Part shown: piece by piece, positions 1 through 10,200 of the stretch | How positions within the stretch are numbered: the first letter of the stretch is position 1 | Layout of the letters: each line of letters opens with the position of its first letter | Assembly (NCBI GenBank): GCA_029747585.1 | Contig: JAPEVF010000109.1 | Coordinates: forward strand, 43,901 to 107,900 | DNA length: 64,000 bases | DNA from: Pleurotus djamor | Taxonomy: Eukaryota; Basidiomycota; Agaricomycetes; Agaricales; Pleurotaceae | Direction: 5' to 3' | Position numbers and translations under genes: made by a program | Notes under the pieces: model-generated | The model's input: the letters and a program-made list of their open reading frames with translations, nothing else | Told to the model about the DNA's origin: nothing | Databases searched by the model: none

Positions 1-653
1 AAGCGCACCTGACGAACGTCTTGCATTGCCTGACGTTTGGTGGGAGGTGATGCGGGTTGGGAGTCTCTTACGCCTTTGAAGACTTCTTTCCATGCATGAG
101 ACCAACCATGGCCACCGGTTCCTCCTTCGAAAATCAATCTCACATTTTCAGCTGGAGCTGCCACGACCGCTTGCGCTGCGCCAGAAGCTGCGCCAGCTGC
201 TGCTGCCAGCAGGGTAGGGTGAGTTCCAAGGAAGGGTGACAAAGATACAGAAGCTTCCGAGTATGTTGTCCAAAGCACGGCACCCAGCACGGCATTCACC
301 ATTACTGGAGGGATAAAGTGTTTCGGGATTATCCAATACTGCTCACGCCGTGAGTATGAAAGTAAAACTTAAGAATCTACCTACTTACACCGTGGTCCTT
401 CACAAGAATCCTGAGATAGTTCAGGTCTAACGATGACCCTTGGTGCACAGCGAGCCCTTTGAGAGAGTGCCATCCGCTCACTAAGTAGAGCCCCATTTTC
501 AGATTTCAAAGAAGCATATCCGTTAACTCGCGCTTCACCTTTCGAGGGCCGAAATAGACGAACAGGTCTCGAAAAGTAGAGTGTCAAACTTCGGGTGGCC
601 GTTCTTGCCAGTGCGGCATACAAGTTACCAGCGTAGTCATCTACATTGGACAT
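1..653 (-). CDS. Mitochondrial carrier-like protein, C-terminus beyond the left edge
   Basis: Minus-strand gene starting at the ATG complementary to 651-653 and still open at base 1. Exons are 653-539, 480-389 and 338-1, joined by GT..AG introns of 58 and 50 nt that keep the frame. The N-terminus reads YFSRPVRLFRPSK and splices to VSGWHSLKGLAVHQG; exon 3 begins YWIIPKHFIPP and carries an Ala-rich membrane-like stretch ending in PAENVR, which fits the carrier signature Px[DE]xx[KR]. Known: carriers move metabolites across the inner mitochondrial membrane as three repeats of about 100 residues. Inference: a fungus-specific divergent member whose substrate cannot be told from this part. The last repeats lie outside the window. 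Confidence 0.62.
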
Positions 654-1284
654 TAAAGTAAGTATGAGTCGATACAAAAGCGAAGAAGATGAACGAACTG
701 GTATTCGATGGATCTTCATGGTTAGAAGATGAAGTCGGCATCCAAATGACCTCTGCCTAAAGTGGAAGGCGCGCTCATGCAATGAGCCCAAGCAGGGACA
801 AACACCCCTTTGGCTCTACCTAGCCGTAGCGAACATGTAGAATCCTTTGACCCAATTTGACCGTGAATGGTTTAGAGATGCTTGGGTATACATAATGGAC
901 GTATAATCGCCGTTGATTGAATAGAAAAAGCTAAACCTATATGTAGTTACATTAGATCCTGCAGCCTCGGACAACGAGAGATAAGATCTTTGAAAAACGG
1001 GAAGATGCCGATATACTGCTGAGAAGGAGGCGTTCTACAATGACCATATTCAATAGAGCGCGAGGCGATGTCAAACGAGAGACTTACGGCTGTCGTATGG
1101 CCAAGTGAATGTGATCAAGATACTCTTCCCCTGATACGTACAATGAGTTCAGGAGCCAGTTACGGGGGTCGCCTACGGGTGGTCGCTATGAGGGAGCTTT
1201 AGAAGAGGCGAGAGGGAAGGGTTTACCAGTATGGCTTCCAAAAATCATCGAAACTACCAATGACGTAAAGGACCTGGGCATTTA
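654..1284. other. Intergenic stretch, no gene seen
   Basis: Upstream of the carrier gene and downstream of the DUF1776 gene. It has only short interrupted reading frames. The minus-strand bases just below 1284 could hold an unrecognised terminal exon of the DUF1776 gene, whose C-terminus looks short, but I found no convincing splice. Confidence 0.5.
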
Positions 1285-2413
1285 TCAGTTTCTAGGCTTG
1301 CGAGGCGTGTATGTTTTGAAAAATGAGCCCGACCTTGAGGGAGTCGTGTTCGGTAGCCTGCGTCTGGGCCCAGTCGTAATAGATATGACGTGAACATCCA
1401 GCGGCCGAAGTTCCTTCCTGAGGGCATGTGATGCCACTTCTCTATGCCCTAGAGAGGCTAACGCCGACATTGAGCGACACGATGAAGGTAATGTTGAAGA
1501 CTTACTGTGAAATCCGCTGTCTTCTGAAACAAATATGACCCTTCCAAAGGACTTTGAGAGCATTGGGATGTAATCATTCAAGCATAAATATACATCGATC
1601 ACATCTCTTTGCACTTCTTTCTGCAATCGGTCAGTATCAAGATGAGATACCTCCGCAAACTCGGACACCGCTGGACGGGTTGGCAATAAGTCTGAGTCTG
1701 TGACTGAGCAGTCCGACGGCAAGCAGATGACACAGGAGAGCTTGAGCGAATGCTGGAAGCAGTACGCTTCGACCGTCTCGTAAACTCTCTTTCTGTTCAC
1801 TTCGTCATGAATGTTTGCTGTCATTGGCACGATTGAACCCCAAGATATACTTGGAGCCTTCTGTTTCATGAGGTGCCATGTCTTCAGGATCTGTTCGACG
1901 CATGATGGTAAGTAGGCTGCGTGCACATTGAAAATGATATCGTCTAACGCTAGGAATTTCAATCGAATCTTCGGCTGCAAACTTGGCCCCGAAGATGAGA
2001 AAAACGGTGTAGCCGAGCCGACAGAGGCTCAGAGCGACCTCTCCATCTGGAATGGGCCCTTCAGCATGCTTCAGTGAGATTTAATGGTGAAACGTACGGC
2101 TGCCGTCAGCGCTAGTAATTAAAATAGCGGTATTACGGGGTAGAGAAGGAACGGGGCCGGATTGATAAGTAGTGCCAAGCCAGTTGACGCAGGCATAAGC
2201 GGCTCGGATTATGGCACTAGCAAGGTAAAGCAGTATGGGCCCTAACCAAGCACGGATGCCTTGCATTAGAGGTCGTGCGGTTGAAGTTGCAACTTGTAGG
2301 GTCGAACGGCGCTGCATCTGATAACCACTCATATAGGAGCTTTTATCACGTGCTTCAGGGTTTACTTCCGCGTTGTCTAGACTCTGTGTAATTCCAGTCG
2401 TCGACAATCTCAC
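1285..2413 (-). CDS. DUF1776 family protein (YSC83-like), SDR fold, with a probable +1 frame error
   Basis: Minus strand. The first exon (about 2413 to 2088) holds a hydrophobic segment (LGPILLYLASAIIRAAYACV) and then AILITSADGS, a degenerate dinucleotide-binding loop. An intron follows, and the next exon starts GEVALSLCRLGYTVF, matching beta1-alphaB of an SDR fold. The frame then shifts at an A5 run (2000-2004, T5 on the coding strand). Dropping one base gives continuous GYTVFSSSGPSLQPKIRL, followed by LALDD and, near the end, HALRKELRPLDV. DUF1776 is a fungal family of unknown function; the yeast member YSC83 is mitochondrial. The true start may lie upstream of 2413. The C-terminus, ending at the stop at 1285, looks shorter than usual, so decay cannot be excluded. 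Confidence 0.6.
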
Positions 2414-3017
2414 TCGGGGAAGTTTCAGTTGAAAGTCAATGCAATGCTTGTATGAACAGAGGAATGTAAGTAATTGGGGGCTTTCTCAGTTCCAAAGTCT
2501 GTAAGTACAATTTCATATGACTACATAGAGATTAAGTACTAAGTCATTGCTCCGTTGAAGATTAACAAGGCACCCCTCGATTATGACTGCCAACTAAATC
2601 TTATCTATTTCTCCTTAATTTTATCCCATAGAGAAATAGAGGGGTAGCTACGTGATCATGAAGCGAGTCAATTCATCCATAATATGGCTGCCTTAAAAGC
2701 GAGGCCAACCCTGAGGGCATCGAATGCACGAGGCTAACTCGACTTACTGACAAAACTATCCATGCCGCCACATTAAGTGTCGATCATCATGACCAAAGGC
2801 TTCTAAAAAGAACGCGATTGGAGGTGGCAAAAAAGGGTATCCAGATCTCATCAGGACATGATGTAGAAGATATATTGGGACGTCAAAATAGTATGACAGG
2901 CACACTATCTACAACAACGGGGTCGAAAGTTCAAAGTCGCGCCGCCAATACGCAAACAATGTCCATGGTAATTCTGGTCGCCCTCAGAATCAATCGTCAA
3001 GGGGCACCAAAGGAGGT
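2414..3017. other. Intergenic, AT-rich in part
   Basis: Contains the likely 5' region of the DUF1776 gene and the 3' flank of the small minus-strand gene. There is an AT-rich patch around 2500-2640. No reading frame here looks coding. Confidence 0.45.
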
Positions 3018-3664
3018 TTAGTTTACTTTCGTAACGCCTCCGGCACTGCTTATAAGGGATTGAGAATCGCACATGGACAACGGGAGGCATTACCAGATCA
3101 CTCACGGAAGGTTGAGCGTTTTGCCACTGTCGTCTTTAATCACTAAGACCAGTGCTCCCTGGTATGATGAGTATGGGGGATAATTAGGCGTCCAGAAGAA
3201 CTTACGTCCGCTTGGACACTGGTCGATTGGACAGTGCCGTATACGACCTGGGAGTTGGATCCCCAGAAGAATACGCGTGATCCGGCCTAGGCGTGTGTCA
3301 GAGGACAGAAGGGGTTGGAAGGTAGATCTTACAGGGAATGCGTTCATAGCCAAAATAGTGCAAAGAAGAGTTGTACTGTAGAGCTCCAAGTAGCTTGAGA
3401 TTCTCTTTATATGTCGTGACGAGCGGGTCGGCGATAGGCCAGACGTTGGAAGATGAAGGCGTATTAAATCACTGAAATATGTCGCTTACGCAAGGATAGA
3501 CGAAGGAGGAGTAGAGCCAGTCCATGGGGGCCAAGGGTTCAGCGATGCATCGTCGGCCACTGTAGTCAAACGAACGGGGCGGTGGTGTGAGGGTAGTAGT
3601 GTAGTATTGATCGAGCAAAGTAGCAGATTCTCGCATGGCTAGCAGATCTTGCCGGTCCTTTTTC
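3018..3664 (-). CDS. Unassigned small protein gene, spliced, possibly broken once
   Basis: I do not recognise the family. Minus-strand exons 3664-3490, about 3449-3333, 3286-3206, 3158-3106 and 3045-3018 have good GT..AG borders. The last four join in frame, giving YFGYERIP, then AGSRVFFWGSNSQVVYGTV, then GALVLVIKDDSGKTLNLP, then AGGVTKVN and a TAA stop. The first exon encodes LLDQYYTTTLTPPPRSFDYS and MDWLYSSFVYPC. Its junction to the second exon does not keep frame: the obvious acceptor (TTTCAG) is followed at once by TGA. So either an exon is missed or there is a base error near 3440-3490. The N-terminus is uncertain; ATG inside exon 1 is possible. No transmembrane segment is obvious. Confidence 0.4.
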
Positions 3665-4081
3665 CTAAACTATGAATCAAAGCCATTTTCACGTAATGAC
3701 CAACAAACCATTCGAAGACAATACGGAAGAATTAGAACCCACACATGCGCCCAGTGAGATCTGCGACATGAGGACTTCATGCTGGGAGACACAGCGCAAG
3801 AAGGATCCATGCAAAGAGATCTAGGTGATCCTCGGAAATTGGCAACGCGTATTTCTGCCACAGTGAGCATACTGGAACTGAACCTGGGGACATCGAAGCC
3901 AGAAGTGAAACAAATTGGAAACAAACTGCGAAGGCCAGGCGACTCAGGGGCGTCTCTTCGAGTTTGCGCAGGCTTGGTGTCACGTTGATCATCACGCGTC
4001 ACGCACCCTTCATCTGTGTTTCCGACCATCGAAATGCCTGCACCCTCTTTTAGCTCGAGAGGTGGTTCAGCTCGCCATGAT
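3665..4081. other. Region upstream of LST8, no clear gene
   Basis: Overlapping open frames on both strands, none with recognisable protein features. It may hold the 5' end of the small minus-strand gene and the LST8 promoter. Confidence 0.4.
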
Positions 4082-5566
4082 ATGTCTGTCATCCTTGTGA
4101 CTGGCTCTTATGACCACGAAATCCGCTTCTGGGAGGCCTGGAGTGGCATATGCTCCAGAACCATTGCCCGGTCCGAAGCAGGCGTACGTGCTGCTCACTG
4201 TCGTGCTTCGCTATCTGCTCGTCGATACATTAACTATCCATCATATATAGCAAGTAAACAGATTGGCCATATCTCCTGAGTGTGTTCGCGTCTTGGGTCG
4301 TGCATGAACTCCTTATTCATTGCGTTGTTCAGTAAGCGATCACTAGCCGCGGCCATTCACAAGAAAGTGTTGATTTATGAGATAGCCAGCACTTCGTCAT
4401 CACCGGTTAGCAAACCATTATCTCAATTGTCGAATCATCATGTTTCATCGCGTCGCAATAGGCCCTTACCTTCGAAGGTCACGCTGGCAATGTAACCTCG
4501 GTCTCGTTTCACAGTGAGGGAAAGTGGTTAGTTACGGGCAGCGAGGATGGCACCATTAAAATATGGGACCTTCGGTAAGATGAAAATCCCTTCATCCTGT
4601 TTTCCAGTCTGATCAGTCGCCGTGCAGAAGCTCGCAACTTCATAGAACCTACGACAATTCAGCCCCTGGTAACGTCGGTCATACCTTCCTCGGGACCCCG
4701 CGCTGATCCCTCCTCGCTCCAGTGAATGATGTCTGCGTGCATCCTAACCAAGGCGAACTCATTTCTTGTGATCAAGCTGGCAGTATCAAGCAGTGGGATC
4801 TCTCTGAAAATCTTTGTTCACATGAATTAGTAAGGTCGAGTTCTATCTGATCTTCGACATGCTCTGAAGCCTGCGATCGTAGACTCCAGCAGGAGACATC
4901 CCCATTCGGTCCGTTAGTCTTGCGTCGGATGGCTCATTCTTGGTAGCCGGTAATAATAAGGTGCCCATCAATGTATCACTCGAGTTCGTTCACACACTGA
5001 CGATCATCAGGGTAACTGTTTTGTATGGAAAGTGAACGACGAGCATTCTGGTCTACCGCGCTTTCAAGCGGTTACAAAGTTCCATGCTCATAACAAGTAC
5101 TTAACGCGGTGCCTTTTGAGCCCGGATGCAAAGTATGTGACTCGATACCATGTTCTGATCTTAACGGATCATGTATCGTCCTTCCTAGATACCTTGCCAC
5201 ATGTTCCGCGGACACCACTGTGAAGATATGGTCAATCTCTCATAATTATGAGTTTAGACACGAAAAGACTCTGATCGGTCACCAACGCTGGGTATGGGAC
5301 TGTGCGTTTAGTGCCGATTCAGCCTACCTCGTAACAGGTACGAAACCTGATCGTTGGCTCTGATAGTCAAATTCATTCTAAGGATTGTTCGCAGCTTCCT
5401 CTGATCATACTGCCCGACTTTGGGAGATGGCATCTGGTGAAACGGTTCGGCAGTATAATGGCCACCACAAAGGTTTGTCAAGGGTTCTCTATGTCCTTGG
5501 CTTCATCTCATGCTCACCTTGAACTCAGCGGCGGTATGTTGCGCCCTTCATGACGGGGCTGGTTGA
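4082..5566 (+). CDS. LST8: LST8/mLST8/Wat1, WD40 subunit of TOR complexes
   Basis: WD-repeat protein that binds the TOR kinase domain in TORC1 and TORC2. Exons: 4082-4183, 4251-4279, 4333-4405, 4462-4574, 4628-4668, 4723-4829, 4883-4960, 5011-5132, 5189-5337, 5395-5472, 5529-5566, all GT..AG. They sum to 930 nt, a 309-residue protein, close to the family's usual 300-320. It starts [19 protein letters not shown]. Strong LST8 signatures include [48 protein letters not shown] and the terminal [10 protein letters not shown]. Seven WD repeats span the whole protein. The gene is complete. It lies about 1.7 kb upstream of GLT1 on the same strand. Confidence 0.95.
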
Positions 5567-7225
5567 AGCATGTCCCCTGGGAACCGTCCTGCTTCATTTA
5601 TTCATGTTTAGTACGCTATGGAATCAGCTTATCTTGCCTTTGGCGTGAATCGCCAACGTGTTGTCTCTCCGCCACAACGTGGAAAGGTTGCCCCCCAAAT
5701 CTTGTATGACGATCCGCTCGGGACAGGACACGCTTCTGGGCTGTTCTAATGAGGACACTGTTAGTATCGATTTTCTCAACCGATTGCCACCCGGTTCTCT
5801 CACTCAGATACAGTCGCCCTGCCCTCGGATCTTCTGCTCGTCGGGAGCCTTGACTGCGAGGTGGGTTCGTTATCGCATCCCGGGGCCTGCGCACGCGCGA
5901 CTTCTCTTCGATGAATTCACGTTTGGACGTCATCACCACCGAAGGCATCATACTTTCAACACTGTCGCCAAAGCGAGGAGTAGATCTGGCATTGACGATC
6001 TTCTTGACGGGCAGTAGTCGGAGTATCCTTTTTCTCGTTAAGCTCCTTCCTTGTGGCGCAAGTGAGGCGTCCACGGGAAGTGGTGGAAACCGTCACAGCT
6101 CCTCATTATACTCGAGACAGAATGTTCTTCCAGCGCAACTCAGGAATGAGGTGCGCCTATGTCACGAAATTCTTGTGATTTCCCAATCCCAAATGATCTT
6201 GGCCACGCAAATCTTGACGTTGTGCCACGCATCCGTCGTCATAATACCACGATCTATATCGGGCATCTGCTTCCGTTTGCGACGAGCTTCTCACAGGTTG
6301 TATACTGGAGACATGCTCTTTTCTGCCTTCTGCAACCGCCCAGTAGCTTGCCCATCGATTCGATGCAATGTCCCAAGGCAGTAGGGGATTTGGTCTTATT
6401 CCTGGACGAAGTGATGTCCGAGGCATTTCATATGCCTAGATTCCGACCCGCTTCCCAGATGCGCCATGCCTGCTTGTTCCACGAATTTGAAAACGGACTT
6501 CATTTCCCTTTCACTGTCATGATTTGTACGTCTTTTGCTCGCACATGTTCTTCCGCCGGCAGTATCTTCATTTCCAGTTGGCTGTGCAAGTGCCCTCCCA
6601 GGTGGAATTGACAGTCGAGCGTAACCATCCGGGGAGACGTGCCATGATGGACTTGTTCTTGTCGTCCTTGTCCATCATTTATTCGATGCAACCACACGTA
6701 CACAACGTCGTCCATCCGAATAGCCCTGACTCGGTCCGACGTTCTGTGTGCCTCCGCATGACCCGCAACTAGTTCAGGGCTGTCCCACATTTACGCACGT
6801 ATTCATTTGCTCTTTCATACCTACTATTGCCCATGTCGCAAAACGACTTCTACGACTCCGACATTAGCGTATACCGGTCGGTACTTGGAGGTTTACAAGC
6901 GTATTTGCATTCATTATCGGTACGGAGTCCCGCACAAGCTTCGGGCAGGAAATGACGCGCCTGATAGTTGTACCTAGATTGTCCCTGAAATCTTAGGAAC
7001 CATTGGTTGCTGATTGGTTCGCGCGGTTCGGCCTATGGAGATCGGGCATTTTCGGAAGCATTTACTCCAGATACTACTCGCCCCTAAACTCCTCTGGGGC
7101 ATCCCTTCAAGTTGGCCTTCGACTTATCTTAAGGCGTCCAACTTCCTCCTGATCCTCTTTGTCCACCTTGTACCCATCCCCACATTTTTACCAGACGCCC
7201 TTATTACTCTTCCCTTTTTCATTAT
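5567..7225. other. Unassigned 1.6 kb between LST8 and GLT1
   Basis: Several moderately long frames overlap here (plus 5911-6384 and 6524-6772; minus 5616-6074 and 6500-6790). Plus-strand text ending at the stop at 6770-6772 (FRRQYLHFQLAVQVPSQVEL...) looks faintly protein-like, and a possible start at 5620 reads MESAYLAFGVNRQRVVSPP. I could not link these by consistent splicing and recognise no family. It could be one poorly resolved or decayed gene. The last 200 bases before 7226 serve as the GLT1 promoter and leader. Confidence 0.35.
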
Positions 7226-10200
7226 ATGGCCAACGGTGGTAGTGACGACACTCTATTGCCTGACTTACCCTTTGTATCCGATAATGCGTCCGAAGAAAAT
7301 ATCACTGGCTTCCACGCCGTCGAGCGCGACCCCAGTTCATTCGCGGGCTCGCTGCCTGCCAATCAAGGCCTCTATCTAAACGAAAACGAGAAAGACTCCT
7401 GCGGTGTCGGTTTCATATGTCACATCAAAGGTGAACCGACTCACAAAATCGTATCTGATGCCCGACAACTCCTCTGCGCGATGACCCATCGGGGTGCGAC
7501 CGGCGCTGATAGTCGGGACGGAGATGGTGCGGGAGTCATGACAGCAATACCTCACTTATTCTTTAAGCGGGAGGCTGAGCAGGACATTGGTTGTGTACTT
7601 CCTGAGCCTGGAGAGTATGCGGTGGGGAATGTCTTCTTCAGGCCGAACGATCCTGTACAACTACAAAGCCATCAAGCGTTGTTCTCCAAGCTCGCCTATG
7701 ATCTCGGATTGCGTGTTCTTGGATGGAGGCAGGTGCCAACTGATGGCACCATCCTCGGACCCGCCGCTAGCAGCAAAGAGCCGGTCATCCTACAGCCATT
7801 TGTTGTCCTTCGAGCCAATTACGGCGACGGTAATGTTAGCCAGAATGGCACATTCGACTCCAAACACTTCGAGCGTCAGTTGTATGTTTTGCGTAAGCAC
7901 GCGACCCACAGCATGTTTGTCTTTTCCGTTATCTTCACTCTTATCACTTGCTTAATCTTGTTTGAACCCAAATTTCGTGATAAAGAACATTGGCCAAGGG
8001 ATTCTATGTGTGCTCATTGTCCGCGAAGACGATCATCTATAAGGGCCAGTTATCGCCGCCTCAAGTATATAACTACTACCACGACCTCAATCATGTGCTG
8101 TATCGCTCGCACTTTACTTTGGTCCACTCTCGATTCTCGACGAATACTTTTCCTAGCTGGGATCGTGCTCAGCCCATGCGATTGGCTGCCCACAATGGTG
8201 CGTATCGCGCGACCCCTTATCGAATGCTTCATATTCACGCGGCTTTTAGGTGAGATTAACACCGTTCGTGGTAACAAGAACTGGATGCGTGCTCGTGAAG
8301 GAGTTCTATCATCTCAACATTTCGGCGATCAACTCGACCTCCTCTACCCCATCATTGAAACAGGAGGCTCGGACTCAGCAGCTTTCGATAACGTGCTCGA
8401 GCTCCTGGTCGTCAACGGCGTGGTTACTCTTCCCGAGGCCGTCATGATGCTGATCCCGGAAGCGTGGCAAGGGAACGAGAACATGGAGCCTCAAAAGAAA
8501 GCCTTCTACAACTGGGCGGCTTGTTTGCAAGAACCTTGGGACGGACCTGCGTTGTTCACCTTCTCCGACGGACGTTTCTGCGGTGCCAATCTCGATCGTA
8601 ACGGACTTCGGCCCTGCCGATTCATTGTCACTAACGAAGACATCATGGTCTGTGCTTCAGAAGTTGGAGCTTTGTTCGTGCCTCCCGAGAAGGTGGTTCA
8701 GAAGGGAAGGTTGAAGCCCGGAAGGATGTTGCTGGTCGATACGGTTGAAGGACGAGTGGTGGATGATAAGGAGTTGAAACGCAATACGGCGGCGAGGCAA
8801 AACTTTGCATCTTGGGTAGAGACACATGTTCTCCAGATGCCTAACATAGTAAAGCGCGCCCGACGCGGAAACACCCAGCTCGAGCCTGTCCTTGACGACG
8901 CCCCTCTCAGCACCGATCCCAAATTGCTAGCGTTTGGATACACGGTTGAACAGCTCAACCTTCTCCTTCTTCCTATGGTTTCTGAGGGTAAGGAAGCCTT
9001 GGGTTCCATGGGTAATGACGCGCCCATCGCAGCTATGGCTACGCAACCCCGCCTCATCTACGAGTACTTCCGTCAGCTCTTTGCTCAAGTAACGAACCCT
9101 CCAATCGATCCGATCCGTGAGAGCATCGTCATGTCTCTTGAGGCTTACGTCGGCCCTGAGGGCAACCTCCTCGAAATGAAGCCCGAGCAATGCCACCGCA
9201 TCCTCCTTCCCTCGCCCCTGATATCTATCGAAGAAATGAACGCTCTCAAGAACCTCAAGGTTGCGTACGCGCGCTGGCCATCTCGAACAATCGATATCAC
9301 ATTCCCCAAAGAGCACGGTTTACCCGGCTATCAGCTCGCCCTTGAACGCGTCTGCAGTGAAGCGGCTCAAGCAATCGACGATGGTATCAAAGTCGTGGTT
9401 CTCAGTGACCGTGCGATTGGTCCGGATAGGCTTCCACTCTCTGCGCTCGTTGCCTGCGGAGGTGTTCACCATCATTTGGTTCTCCAGAAGAAGCGTGCAA
9501 AGATCGCCTTGATGGTCGAGACTGGCGAGGCACGCGAAGTTCATCATTTGTGTGTCTTGGTGGGATACGGGGCTGACGCCGTTTGTCCGTGGTTGATGAT
9601 GGAGTCCATTCTCAAAATCGGTCGGGAAGGACTGTAAGTCTCTTCCCTTTCGTTATCGGTGTTCTGTTACTCATTTTTTCCGTTAGCATTAAAGGGGATA
9701 TGACTGTTGAAGAGCTTATAGAAAACTATAGGCACTCCGTCGACAATGGTATTCTCAAGGTCATGTCGAAGATGGGTATCTCTACCCTTCAATCTTACAA
9801 GGGAGCCCAGATCTTTGAGATCCTCGGTCTCCATAGCGAGGTTGTCGAACGGTGCTTTACCGGCACAGCCAGCCGCGTACAGGGCGCCACTTTTGATCTT
9901 CTTGCTCTGGACGCATTTGAACTCCATGAACGTGGTTGGCCCAGTCGAGAGACTATCATCCCTCCTGGTATGCCTGAATCTGGAGAGTATCACTGGCGTG
10001 ATGGTGGTGAACCTCACATCAACGACCCCGCTGGCATTGCGAATTTGCAGGATGCCGTCCGCGAGAAGAATCAGTCCGCCTACGACGCATACGCTCGAAA
10101 CGCCAATGAACAGGCTCAACGCATCCACCTCCGTGGGCTGCTCGACTTCCGCTACGACAACGCTACCCCTATTCCCGTCGATCAGGTCGAACCCTGGAAT

